Assembly: GCF_026262505.1 (NCBI RefSeq)
Contig: NC_067208.1
Span: forward strand, 8,007,962 to 8,071,961
Reading direction: 5' to 3'
DNA from: Trichomonas vaginalis G3
Taxonomy: Eukaryota; Parabasalia; Trichomonadida; Trichomonadidae
Length of the DNA stretch: 64,000 nt
Shown: positions 1-10,400 of the stretch, one piece after another
How positions within the stretch are numbered: position 1 is the stretch's first letter
Layout: the number at the start of each line of letters is the position of its first letter
Position numbers and translations under genes: made by a program
The notes under the pieces: model-generated
Database searches by the model: none
Told to the model about the DNA's origin: nothing
The model's input: the letters and a program-made list of their open reading frames with translations, nothing else

Positions 1-368
1 ACAATGGAACTATCGCATTAAAATTGAATAGCTGCACCATCATCATTAACTATACAATTCGAAAACAAGCAGTCTGAAATAAGAAACTTAATTCCATGAT
101 CACGAATTGATATTGGACAATTAGCCGTATAATTAATGAATTTGATCTTAAATACGAAAAAATCTTTGTTTGTGATATCCACTTTAACATTCGTGCCTGA
201 TAAGTATTCAGATTTTGGCGATTCTACATAAAATTGTTTCCAAACTTCTTTTGAAGGAGAACAAATATGAAAATGCCATTGATGTGATGCCAATTTGATA
301 TTAATTTCTGATACAAACAAGTTAAATGAGGTGAGCGAAAAACATTGCCAAATATAAAATATTGACAT
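1..368 (-). pseudogene. Pmp-like beta-helix surface protein, N-terminal part, broken
   Basis: Host multigene-family member. The reading matches the N-terminal part of the paralogs at 4303-5358 and 43385-44380: a W-K-x-F-Y block, P-x-S-E, an N-V-x-V-D-I-T-N stretch, then the C-x-F-x-N-C repeat leading to GAAI where paralogs have GGAI or GGSI. An in-frame stop at 18-20 directly follows GAAIQF, yet the sequence beyond it (CDSSIV, to the window edge) still matches the paralog block CNSSIV in the same frame. This is therefore either a pseudogene or a very truncated protein. Such GGAI/FxxN repeats are known from chlamydial Pmp proteins and trichomonad Pmp-like families and form right-handed beta-helices; a cell-surface role is inferred. 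Confidence 0.6.
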
Positions 369-794
369 AAAATTAGTATATTTCTCAGTTAATAATAGAC
401 ATTTTGAAATTATTTATTCTAATTTCGTTAAAAAAATTACATATTAAATTTGAAATAATAAAAAAAATAAATATATCAATATTTTAATATCAAAAATATA
501 AATGAGTTGAACTTTGAATTTAATATTCGGCATAAAATACTGATTATATGGATGGCAAAAATAATTCATAGAGTTATTTCAAAAAGTCAAATAATAACAA
601 TCATAATTATTAATGACCTATAGATTTTAAATAGTGCCTTTTCCAACTGAATTTTAATGAAAAGTAATAGATATTCTTGTACACATTTATATAGTGATGA
701 CATGTTAATATAAAGTGAAATGTGATGTTTCAAGTTTAACATATGTTTGGATTTAATTTTCTTTCTTTTCTAGTGCCTTCTTCTGAATATTCTT
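369..794. other. Intergenic, no gene seen
   Basis: Very AT-rich stretch upstream of the broken Pmp-like gene and beyond the 3' end of the next one. I see no open frame with family similarity, no RNA gene and no repeat longer than simple A/T runs. Confidence 0.5.
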
Positions 795-1353
795 CTATAT
801 ATAATTAATGATTCTGTGGAGGATATTTCTGAAAAAAGTAATTGGGAATTCAGCTTCACAAACAAATGATGAAAAATGAGAAAGATTTGTAATAGATGGG
901 GCCTTGTCATCAATATATTTTGTTATTACTGATCCGGAAGATTTGAATCTATCACAAAAAGAATTTTTCACATTAATCTCACCTGTTACAACTTGGCAAA
1001 AAATTACAGCTGTATCTGAATTACCTGAAAACGAACAATCTTCAATACGAACGAATGAATACACACAATAGAATATACCGTATCTTAAACTAGGATCTAT
1101 ATTATTATTAATTACGTAACAAAATTTAAAACTTGAATCACTATTTTGATATTCTATAATATTATTTATCGAGGTTGTGTTACAAAAAGATGAGTAATTT
1201 AAATTACATTCACCTACTGAATACATTATTAGAATTCCTGGGGCAAAATCTGCTTCACAGAAACTTGTGTTTATTGACTTGACTTGAATATTTCCATTGA
1301 TCAAATAATTTATAGCTTTATTTTCAACATTATCGATACTGCCACATTCATAA
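795..1353 (-). pseudogene. Pmp-like protein, C-terminal part of a transposon-split gene
   Basis: Downstream part of a host Pmp-like gene. It contains ECGSIDN, QVKSINTSFC, CSFSGN, NSFCDRF and FSSFVCEAEFP, which match in order the C-terminal half of the 331-residue paralog at 43385-44380 (ECGNLEK, EVKSINASFC, CSFLGN, DSFCDRI, FSSYLCEAEFP). The gene is split at residues YYE|CGS by the TIR transposon at 1354-3280; the upstream part lies at 3281-3727. The open frame runs on into transposon DNA at its 5' side, so any ATG there is not native. The TTCATAA copies flanking the insertion show that the gene was once continuous. Confidence 0.75.
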
Positions 1354-3280
1354 TAGGGATGCGTTAAACACGCCATTTGACCGGGCGTACATTTTTTTTG
1401 TTCGCCCAAAAATTTCGCCATTTGAGAAATTCAAAAATTAAAAATAAAATTTTAATCTTGATTTTTTTATTTTCGTGATTTTTTTGAAACTTACATAAGC
1501 GATGAAATACTTTTTTTAAGTAATCGTTTATTATATATAAATATATCTTAATAAATTTAATTCCTTAAGGTAGAGCGTGTTCAAATTTAAAATCTCATAC
1601 AATATTTTCTTAATGGCGTATTTTTCTGAGGTCGCCCAAATAAAGGCGAATTCAAAATTGAGAACTCCAAGGCGTATGGCGAGTATTCAAAAAGTACGCC
1701 ACTTACAAAATATTGAATGTGGATTATCAATTTTTGGCGTGTTCAATTTCAAATTTTGATATTTATGTTTATTTTATTCAGTATAATGCTAAGAATTAAA
1801 ATATAAAATTCATAGAATTTTTTTCTTTGAAAATATTTTACATTTTTATTAGACCACTCCTAGACTAGTCATCAGGTTATCCTCAGATCATCCTCAGACT
1901 ACTCCTTATCAGATTACTCATCATCCTCAGACTACTCCTTAGACCCCTCCTCATCAGACTACTCCTCAGATCTTCCTCATAAGACTCCTCCTCAGATCTT
2001 CCTCCTGAGACTACTCTTCAGACTACTCCTTAGATTCCTCCTCATCAGACTAGTCCTGAGACTAGTCCTCAGACTACTCCTGAAACTACTCCTCAGATTA
2101 TCCTCAGACTCCTCCTCAGATTATCCTCAAACTACTCCTCAGTCTAATCCTCAGACTCCTCCTCAGATTATGCTCAGATTATCCTCAAACTCCTCAGACT
2201 ACTCCTCAGACTCCTCCTCAGATTATCCTCAGACTCCTCCTCAGATTATCCTCAAACTCCTCCTCAGATTATCCTCAAACTCCTCAGATTATCCTCAGAC
2301 TCCTCCTCAGATTATCCTCAGACTCCTCCTCAGACTACTCCTCAGACTACTCCTCAAACTACTTCTCAGATTATCCTCAAACTCCTCAGACTACTCCTCG
2401 GTCTAATTCTCAGACTCCTCCTCAGATTATCCTCAAACTCCTCAGATTATCCTCAACCTCCTCAGATTATGCTCAGATTATCCTCAAACTCCTCAGATTA
2501 TCCTCAAACTCCTCAAATTATCCTCAGACAACTCCTGAAATTACTCCTCAGATTATGCTCAGATTATCCTCAAACTCCTCAGATTATCCTCAAACTCCTC
2601 AGACTACTCCTCAAACTACTTCTCAGATTATCCTCAAACTCCTCAGACTACTCCTCAAACTACTCCTCAGACTACTCCTCAGATTATCCTCAAACTCCTC
2701 AGATTATCCTCAGACTCCTCCTCAGACTACTCCTCAAACTCCTCAGATTATCCTCAGACAACTCCTGAAACTACTCCTCAGACAACTCCTCAGATTATCC
2801 TCAAACTCCTCAGATTATCCTCAGACTCCTCCTCAGACTACTCCTCAAACTCCTCAGATTATCCTCAGACAACTCCTGAAACTACTCCTCAGACAACTCC
2901 TCAGATTATCCTCAAACTCCTCAGATTATCCTCAAACTCCTCAGATTATCATCAAACTCCTCAAACTACTCCTCGGTCTAATCCTCAGACTCCTCCTCAG
3001 ATTATCCTCAGATTATCACTTTACATATATATATCGATAACTAAATAATTACTTATTATACTTTCTTTATTTTTTTTTAATTTTAAAATAATATTAATAT
3101 ATCTTTCTACGTTTAATGATGAAAAGAGAAAGAGGAGTAAAAAGAGGAAAGAGAAAAGAAAGAGAGAGAGAAAGAAAGAAAAAAAAAGGATGGCGATAAT
3201 TTTGTATTGTTTTGTTATTCGGCCGAATGGCGTATTATTCTATTTTTAAACGGTCATGGCGTAAAACCGTCGCATCCCTA
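1354..3280. mobile_element. Non-autonomous TIR DNA transposon (hAT-like?) carrying a satellite
   Basis: The ends are perfect inverted 10-mers, TAGGGATGCG and CGCATCCCTA, with further imperfect matching inward (ACGCCAT..GACCG on both sides). They are flanked by a direct 7-bp repeat TTCATAA (1347-1353 and 3281-3287). The insertion splits a Pmp-like gene exactly between two conserved residues. Several GGCGTA/TACGCC motifs sit near the ends, as expected for subterminal transposase sites. No transposase is seen; the 60-codon frame at 1577-1759 has no recognisable domain. The interior is mostly a pyrimidine-rich tandem array, followed by a long purine tract at about 3117-3190. TAGGG-type termini suggest hAT, but hAT normally duplicates 8 bp, so the superfamily is uncertain. 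Confidence 0.8.
1850..3030. repeat. Pyrimidine-rich satellite array (CTCCTCAGA..)
   Basis: Over a kilobase of irregular tandem repeats built from 12-15 bp words such as CTCCTCAGATTATC, CTCCTCAGACTA and CTCCTCAAACTC. One strand is almost pure C/T with interspersed A. The unit lengths keep long frames open (LRLSSNSSDYPQTP-type repeats), but those frames are by-products of the array. It lies wholly inside the TIR transposon. Confidence 0.9.
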
Positions 3281-3727
3281 TTCATAAAAAGAACTTTCAA
3301 AAATATAATTAAAAGTTGAAATTTGCCGATTTAAATCTATGTATGAGTGATGACCACATCCATTATTTAATTTAGTTTTTGTTTTATAACTACATGTACG
3401 ATATTGAACAATAGAGTTTTCACCTTTAATGTGGATTGCACCACCATTGGTGTTACTAATACAATTATTAAAAATACAGTTGGCATCAAGAAATTTTATT
3501 TTACTTATAACTAAAAAAATAGAACTATTTCCAATTATATCGATGAATTGACTATTATATACGAAGCATTTTAGATTGTTTGCAATTACTTCGACGTTTT
3601 TGCCCTTGATAATTTTTGAATTAGGATGAATTAAGTAAAATTGCTTCCAAGCATTAGTTGCATATGAATCGAAATGGAAACATCGTGTTTCTAGCGTAAG
3701 TTTGACGATATCTAACAATATCTTCAT
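3281..3727 (-). pseudogene. Pmp-like protein, N-terminal part of a transposon-split gene
   Basis: Upstream part of the split host gene, beginning MKILLDIVKL at 3727. It shows the family order: HFD, AWKQFY, NVEV, CIFNNC, NTNGGAIHIK, SIVQYRTC, GHHSYIDL, ESSFYE. The frame hits a stop just inside the transposon, one codon after ESSFYE. The missing continuation (CGSIDN..) lies at 1353 and beyond on the other side of the insertion. I chose 3727 because it is the first ATG in frame; the frame upstream of it has no ATG. Confidence 0.75.
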
Positions 3728-4302
3728 CACAATTGCAATGCACAGAGAATACAATTGAGAGGAATGACAAATATAAATTCTATAAGCTGTTATATGCGAT
3801 TTATCGACTAGTATATTGGTGCTGTATATGATTATTATGTGTTCTTTTGGAGGCAGAAGATTTTAATATAATAATTTTGCGATCGCCTTAATCTCAACAA
3901 ACAAATGCAAAACTAAGCATACCCCATGAAATAAATATATTATTTAACGAAATAATGATTTTATTACCAATGTGGATAGAGAATTTCGTAAAATGTTGAT
4001 TCTTGAATCGAAAATGAAAACATATGTGTGAGTTTTGTGATATAAATGATTAGTATACACACATTATTTGTTCGATTTATAGGAAATTTGATTTCATTGA
4101 AAATTCTTTACAAATGAAATGAAAAATTGAGCGTTGAATTGAGTAAAAATGAATTTTTTACTTGCTATTTTGGATTCAAATAATATTTGATAATGAATAT
4201 AGAGTACTATTATAATCTCGGAGTCATTCCATTCAATTTTGAATGCTTTACAAATTGAAAACGAACCCGAGCTTATAGTGGTTATATGATGGTTGAAAAT
4301 TT
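3728..4302. other. Intergenic, no gene seen
   Basis: AT-rich spacer between the split Pmp-like gene and the 3' end of the intact one. No family-like frame, RNA gene or structured repeat was recognised. Confidence 0.5.
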
Positions 4303-5358
4303 TTAAGCTCTGGTTCGAATACGATATTGTAAAAACTGCCTGGAATTGCCAGTTGAACCTGGGTACTTTGCTTTACACATATATGATGAAAAATGAAAAA
4401 TTTTATGAATAGAATACATATTATAAACGTTATTAAGTATTACCAATCCTTCTGTTATAATGTTGTCACAGAAAGTATCATTAATAACAATCGTTGAATT
4501 TGATACACTTCCAAATTCATAAAATGCTTTGTTGCCGAGAAATGAACATTTTTCAATAAGAACCATCGCATCTAATGTATATATTGTAAATGATTCATCT
4601 GTATGTATTAATGATTCATCATCTGCTATTGTAAATGATTCATCATGAGTTATTGTATTATTCAATACATTGCAAAATTTAATATTACAATCGCCAAAAT
4701 ATAATCCAATGGATTTCCTATGAGCAATTAAACAAAAGAATGTGGAATAAATTGCTAAACCAATACTTGTTGATTCAGCAATAGAAATTCCCGAATTTGC
4801 TTCAGCCAAGGAGAAACTTGTGTTGATTAATTTTACTTGGATTATTCCATATGTAAGAATATTTGTATATGAATTTTCTAAATTACCGCATTTGTAATAT
4901 GACGATTCATAATGATAATTTAGGTCATTTGAATTTCCACGTAATTGAATATATGAATGATGTCCAAGAAAGTTATATGTATTTGATTTGAAAGCACAAA
5001 CACGATGGTGTACAAATGAGCCACTGTCTTTAAAATATATAGCTCCACCGTTATTGCGACTACTACAATTTTTAAATAATGAATCTGAGATTAAACATTT
5101 TACTTGATGACTTTCGAAAAATATGGAAGATCTTTCACTAATTCCAATGAACGTGCATTTGAATATATAATATTCTCCATTGGTAATGTTTGTATCAATG
5201 TTTTCACCAATTAATGGTTCTGAAGTTGGTGTGCTATTATAAAAGAGTTTCCAAACATCTTTTGAAGCAAAATCGAAATGGAAATGCGTAACATATGATC
5301 TAAATCCGGTAGTGATTTTTAAAAGTCGTGAGTTTTGGATAAAAAAATTGATAACCAT
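4303..5358 (-). CDS. Pmp-like beta-helix surface protein, intact
   Basis: A 351-residue host protein and the best intact example of the family on this side. Order: HFHFDFASKDVWKLFY (about 27-42), P-T-S-E-P, a polar beta-rich stretch, LFKNCSSRNNGGAIYF (Pmp-type repeat, about 100-120), CAFKSN, GHHSYIQLRG, SSYYKCGNLENS, QVKLINTSF, CSFLGN and FSSYMCKAKYPG near the end. Repeats of this kind form right-handed beta-helices. No clear signal peptide or membrane span is seen, so the cell-surface role rests on family knowledge. A broken near-copy lies at 28782-29793. Element 1 is inserted about 130 bp upstream and probably separates the gene from its old upstream region. Confidence 0.75.
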   Translation of the reverse strand: MVINFFIQNSRLLKITTGFRSYVTHFHFDFASKDVWKLFYNSTPTSEPLIGENIDTNITNGEYYIFKCTFIGISERSSIFFESHQVKCLISDSLFKNCSSRNNGGAIYFKDSGSFVHHRVCAFKSNTYNFLGHHSYIQLRGNSNDLNYHYESSYYKCGNLENSYTNILTYGIIQVKLINTSFSLAEANSGISIAESTSIGLAIYSTFFCLIAHRKSIGLYFGDCNIKFCNVLNNTITHDESFTIADDESLIHTDESFTIYTLDAMVLIEKCSFLGNKAFYEFGSVSNSTIVINDTFCDNIITEGLVILNNVYNMYSIHKIFHFSSYMCKAKYPGSTGNSRQFLQYRIRTRA

Positions 5359-5486
5359 TTTTTATTTAATTGAAATAAAATGGCAAATTTTATGACCCAT
5401 GAATATTCAAGTAATCTATGACTATTATGAAATGTGATATTATTGACATGACTTATTTGAAAAATTAGTGATTTGAATAATTTTGA

Positions 5487-5492
5487 TTTTCA
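5487..5492. repeat. Target-site duplication of element 1, left copy (TTTTCA)
   Basis: The six bases before the AGTAGTATATGAG terminus equal the six bases after the right terminus (25986-25991). A 6-bp duplication is the known Polinton integration signature. Confidence 0.85.
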
Positions 5493-5644
5493 AGTAGTAT
5501 ATGAGTGCGGGTTTAGTGACTTTTTTTGTTACATCTATATATAGACGATGCTTTAAAATATATTTATTTATAAATCATTAAAAAATTAACATTAATTTTA
5601 AAATAATTTATTTTTTTATCTTTTATAAAAGAAGCTATATATAG

Positions 5645-6235
5645 ATGATGTCAGATATTCCGCGATTAATTAAACATTGTTTAAATCCTGAATGGGTTAA
5701 ACTTCAATTTAAAAATGAAGATTGTGAATTATTAAATGAATATGAAAGCCAAAATAAGCTAATGAGGTATAAATATAATGATAAAGAATATTTAATTTCA
5801 TGGAATCAATGGAGTCATAATCAAAGACCTCATAAACGGGAAGAAGAAATTGAAAATAATGAAATGGAAATCATTGATGACATTAAAGAGGATGGAATTC
5901 CTAAATTTTGTAGAAAAACCTTTAGAACTAAGTTAGGAGCATATAAACGTAGAGTATTAAATCCTGAATACATAAAACATTTATTTAAAAAGGAAGACTG
6001 TGAATTATTAAACGTTAATGAATATGAAAATGCTAAATCAAAATTGAAATATAAATATATTGGAAGTGATGAAAGGTGTAAAGATAAAGATAAAGTTTAT
6101 TCAGTTTCATATAATAACTGGCACACGTTAGGGATAAGAAAACATTTAGGAGATTATGGTAAAAGTTCTGAATTCTTTAAATCTAGTATGTACGAGAGAG
6201 TAAAAGAAATTAGAAATAATTATTTTCATGAATGA
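5645..6235 (+). CDS. TIR-encoded two-repeat protein, left copy
   Basis: A 196-residue protein encoded entirely inside the TIR, so an identical copy exists at 25243-25833. It is built of two related modules: about residues 13-65 (NPEWVKLQF, EDCELLNEYES, LMRYKYNDKEYLISWNQW) and about 108-170 (NPEYIKHLF, EDCELLNVNEYE, LKYKYIG, VYSVSYNNWH). The pattern F-x(3-5)-C-E-L-L-x-x-Y..Y-K-Y..W-x-x-W resembles DNA-binding repeats that accompany homing endonucleases in phages and large viruses, but the zinc cysteines of those repeats are absent, so this is only a suggestion. A terminal location would suit a protein acting on the element's ends. Its role is unknown. Confidence 0.75.
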   Translation: MMSDIPRLIKHCLNPEWVKLQFKNEDCELLNEYESQNKLMRYKYNDKEYLISWNQWSHNQRPHKREEEIENNEMEIIDDIKEDGIPKFCRKTFRTKLGAYKRRVLNPEYIKHLFKKEDCELLNVNEYENAKSKLKYKYIGSDERCKDKDKVYSVSYNNWHTLGIRKHLGDYGKSSEFFKSSMYERVKEIRNNYFHE

Positions 6236-6281
6236 AAAATAAACTTTAAAAATTCATGTCTTACATTTTTTGAATAATTTA

Positions 6282-6303
6282 TTTTTTTATTTAATGATAA
6301 ATG
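6282..6303 (+). promoter_or_regulatory. T-rich plus TAATGATAAATG start signal
   Basis: A T-run followed by ATTTAATGATAAATG ends in the start codon of the 361-codon gene. The same string precedes the genes at 24307 (+) and 25177 (-), and a near-identical one precedes 23699 (-). The copies at 6301 and 25177 lie in the TIRs and are the same repeat; those at 24307 and 23699 are independent. Confidence 0.5.
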
Positions 6304-7386
6304 AGCGTCAAAACTAACAACGTTAAGAAATTGGGATTCACAAATGAGGAAATAAAGGATATATTAGAGGAAGCGGGTTATGAGGTTAGTAAATATTATT
6401 TAAGAAATTGTCAAAAATTTGCCGAGTTATTAAATGATTTAGATTATGATGGAAAAATGAATAAAGATGATGTTATAAATTTTTTATATCCTACATCTGA
6501 AGAAGAAAAACCTAAAGAACCTGATGTTTTCCCTGAATATTATGAAGAACGGATTAAAGATGATGAATATGATGAAATTGAAAGACTGGAAAAAATAAGA
6601 GATGAAATAGATGAAAAAATTAAGGAATTAAGAGAAGTTGAAAAATATAATGAGAATGAAGTAGAGGGTTTAATGAATATCCCAGCTTCAGAATCAGAAG
6701 TACAGAAATCTCATGAAGAAAGATATAAAAATTACTTTTTGGAATCTACTAAAAATTTATTAGATGGTGATATTAACGAAACACTTTCAGAAGAAGGTAC
6801 TAAATTTATTCGTAAACATAAGCTTCAGTTTATTGACGATGGAGATTATCCATGTATATTACTTTCACCTCCTCTTGATTCTGAAAAATTCAAAAAAGCA
6901 TTGAAAAACGTGACATATGCAACAAATACGATTAAGAAAGAAGATCATGATATTTACACAAATTATTATTTAAATAAATGCACAGGTGTTGATAAAGTTT
7001 TTGAATTATTAGATAAAATATCAAAAGAAACCATTGGAACCTATAAAATTTTGTGTGATTGTGGTTTCATTATTGAAGATACCAATAATGTTTCATATGA
7101 AAGAACAGCACCGAAGGAAGACGAAGTGGAAAGGTCTATACCATTCGTTATTAAGAACATAAAAGATATGAAAACTTATAAACATTATATTTATTCATTT
7201 ATTTCAGAAAAAATGGAAGCAACCCATAAAACATCATCTCATCATTTTATAGCTATTCATACATTCCTTTTCAAAGTTGTGAAATTAAATAAGACAGGAA
7301 TTAGATTTAATGTATCAGGGTACGCATTCTTGAGTAAATTAAAATGTATTCGTCACGTCGCAGATGAAAAATTTATGTGTTCTTAA
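6301..7386 (+). CDS. Element 1 hypothetical protein with EF-hand-like loop
   Basis: A 361-residue protein I do not recognise. Residues about 48-62 read DLDYDGKMNKDDVINF, which fits an EF-hand calcium loop (D-x-D-x-D-G) with a final D instead of the usual E; a single hand could be chance. Residues 85-130 are strongly charged and probably coiled coil (RLEKIRDEIDEKIKELREVEK). The C-terminal 170 residues look globular (ILCDCGFIIED, SSHHFIAIHTFLFKVVKLN). It is the first gene inside the left TIR, its start codon straddles the TIR edge, and it is read toward the polymerase gene. Confidence 0.65.
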   Translation: MSVKTNNVKKLGFTNEEIKDILEEAGYEVSKYYLRNCQKFAELLNDLDYDGKMNKDDVINFLYPTSEEEKPKEPDVFPEYYEERIKDDEYDEIERLEKIRDEIDEKIKELREVEKYNENEVEGLMNIPASESEVQKSHEERYKNYFLESTKNLLDGDINETLSEEGTKFIRKHKLQFIDDGDYPCILLSPPLDSEKFKKALKNVTYATNTIKKEDHDIYTNYYLNKCTGVDKVFELLDKISKETIGTYKILCDCGFIIEDTNNVSYERTAPKEDEVERSIPFVIKNIKDMKTYKHYIYSFISEKMEATHKTSSHHFIAIHTFLFKVVKLNKTGIRFNVSGYAFLSKLKCIRHVADEKFMCS

Positions 7387-7394
7387 TTCATTTT

Positions 7395-7432
7395 ATGGAC
7401 TTTAGCCCTGGACTCTCTGAGTCTCGGACTTT
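7395..7432 (+). terminator. GC-rich hairpin after the 361-codon gene
   Basis: Immediately after the stop codon lies GGACTTTA..GACTCTCTGAGTC..GGACTTTAAAA. The core GACTC-TCT-GAGTC is a perfect hairpin, and GGACTTTA stands on both sides as a direct repeat. It stands out in an AT-rich surround and is followed by an A-run. It is possibly a 3'-end signal; function is inferred. Confidence 0.35.
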
Positions 7433-7485
7433 AAAAAAAATAAACTTTATTTTTATTTATTTTTTTAATTTTTATTCTTACATAA

Positions 7486-10400
7486 ATGAACAAAAACGGA
7501 ACAGCTAAAATGAATGATAATCAAATAAGAGCAGAAGGTAGAAGGTTATTTAAACGTTTCTATAACATTCCTGATGGTGTTAATCCTAAAACTCGTAGAA
7601 GCTATTTAAATGAAGCAATAGATGCATATGAAGGGTTTGACATTTCATCAGAAAGTGAGAGGTTAGCAAGAATGTTAAACGTTAATATTGATTTTTATTA
7701 TTGTGACCCTCAACCAGAAGACGTAGACATTAACAAGGTAGACTTTCTATTAGTGGAATCAATAATGATAGATCCAGAATTTGAAACAGTAAATATTTTA
7801 TTAACACAGAGTCCATGTGGAAAACTTCACGCTGACAGAATAACAGACGTTGAAGCACTCACAGGATATAAAGTTTGCCCCTTTTGCAAAGAAGAAGTTT
7901 ATTCTATCCGTGATGACCCAGAAAGGAAAAACCAAAGAAGATTTTTAAAGCATTGTGAGAAATGTAAAGAAAATAATGGAAGATTAATTCAAGACGTTCA
8001 ATTGCAAAAGACACAGCAACCATATGCACCACATATCACGAAACAGAAGATATATCAATGGCTATTAGCACATAATTTGCAGGAATATTATAAACCAACA
8101 AGATATTATATTACTTTTGACTTCGAAACATTAGAGACTAAAGAAGAACTTCAACTTTCTGAATGTGCAACTTTGAATGCTTACTTAAAACCATTCATGG
8201 TCTCATCAACTGTCAAAATAAAGCCGCAAAGCGGCGAGGTTGTAGACCGTGATAAAACATTTACGAAGAATTTTTGCTTAACTTCAAGTGATTCGTTCAT
8301 CTCTGATTGGATTGAGTTTTTATTTTCAACCTGTTCATTAGTTGTTGAATCAAATATGAGTCAATATGAAGAATTAATGAAGTCACAAACATTAAATGAA
8401 AAACAAAAGGAAGCATTTAAAGAACTTCTAGATGAGGAATTCAATAAAGTGAATATCATAGGTTTTAATTCGGGAAAGTTTGATTTAAATTTAATTCTTC
8501 GTGATTTAAACACTGCAAAATGGAAAATAAAATCAATGCTGGGTTCATCTTCTCAATTTAAGCAAATCATTGTAAAGAAAACAAACGTTCCATATGAATT
8601 GAGATTTATTGACATCAGAAATTATATAGCGGGTGGGACATTAGACCAATTCACTCAAGATTTCGGAAACAATAAATCACGTGTTAAATCCTTTTTCCCT
8701 TATCAATTCATCACATGGGAAAATTACGAAGAAGAATTATATAAAGAGGAACCATTCACTCAAGATTCATTTTATTCAGCATTAACACAAGAAACAATAT
8801 CAGATAGTGATTATCAAATATATCTCAATGATGCTAAAAACTTTAAGAATAGATTAGAATATTTTATTCATTATTGCAATAAAGATGTTGAAATTATGAT
8901 TGACCCAATTGATAAAATTATTGAAGAAACATTTGTTTATAAAATTGACATGCTTCATAATCTTTCTTTATCATCGAATGCATCAATGATTCGTTACGCT
9001 TTAGCATATAAAGACTTTAATCCTAACGAAAAATATCCAGAAGAAGAAAATGTGGAATCAAGTTTTGAATTAACGAAAAAGTATTGGAAATATAAAATTG
9101 AATCATATAAGAAACAAGATGAAAAAGCAGAAAGAGATACTAAAAATAATGTTTCAATGGATGATTTTCAATACTATCACGATTTAATCCTTTCATCTAA
9201 ATGCAAAATGTGTGGTAAAGCGTTTACATATGCAAATAAACCAACATTGGATAGAATCGATAATGAAAAACCACATACCAAAGAAAATTGTCAGTTAATG
9301 TGTTGTTATTGCAATATCGTAAAATCAAATAAAGATGAGGATGTTCAACGTTTAAGAATCAATTTAAGAAATTATACATTAAAAAATAATTTACCAATGA
9401 CTTTAGATTCAGTTGAAGCTTATCACATTCTCCGTAATGGAATTACTGGTGGTCTATCAAATGTTCAACATCGTGTTAATCTTAAAGGAATCACGCACAT
9501 TAATAAACTTGCATATAATCCAGAAACTAAAACTGTATCAAATGAGGACACCACCAACATTATGACTCATTTTGTTGGAGTTGACTTTAATTCATTATAT
9601 CCTTCATCATTTTCATCTAATCCTCATGATTTCATTCAATATACTAACCATAAAATGTATATGCCGGGAAGATTGAATGGTGTTATCATTTGTGATACAG
9701 CAACAAAGAAAGCAAAAGCACTGGGAATAATTAGAAAGAAAAATACTTTATTCGTGGCTGAAGTAAAGGGTCACATTGATGAAAAATACATTAATGATTA
9801 CATAAACTTTTTACCGATAATAAGAAACTTAGATATTATCACAGATGAAAAAAACAATTGGCAGTTTTATGTATAATTACATGAAATCAAACAATCTACC
9901 AGTTGACCAGAAACAGAGAAAATTAACTCAGTTAGCATCAACACACAACCAATACAACCATTTTCTTCTTATTATCTTTGGTATCTAATAGACAGATTTC
10001 ATTTTATCATTGATGACATTCAATCAATTTTAACATTTACTAAAAACACTTGTTTTAATGAATTTGCGAACGAATTTATGAACGAAAGACAAAAGGCTGA
10101 ATTAGAAGGAAATAAAGGAAAAAGTTTATTTTGCAAGATTTCACTTAATGGATCATATGGTTACGATGCAATGAATACACAAAATTACGCAAAGACTAAA
10201 ATAATGAATGCACAGAAGGCACGCGTTGCATGTATGTCAAATAAGTTTAAAAACATAAGAGAAATAGGTGAAGATACGTATCAAGTGATGCTTAAAGATA
10301 GATTTTATAGATGTGATACATGTTTACAAGAGGCATTCTTCACTTTAGATAATGCTAAATACTGGTATTTGGTTTTCATTTATGATTTTATGTATAAATG

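Larger units (their letters stand above)
5493..6305 (+). repeat. Element 1 left terminal inverted repeat (813 bp)
   Basis: It begins AGTAGTATATGAGTGCGGG and runs through the 196-codon gene to the first five bases of the next gene. Its reverse complement is found at 25173-25985; I saw no difference on reading both copies. Two short ATCTATATATAGA-type palindromic blocks lie near the outer end. Confidence 0.9.

Noticed and set aside
2170-3040. Long overlapping frames encoding LRLSSNSSDYPQTP-type repeats
   Set aside because: They are translations of the pyrimidine satellite in several frames; composition, not coding, keeps them open.
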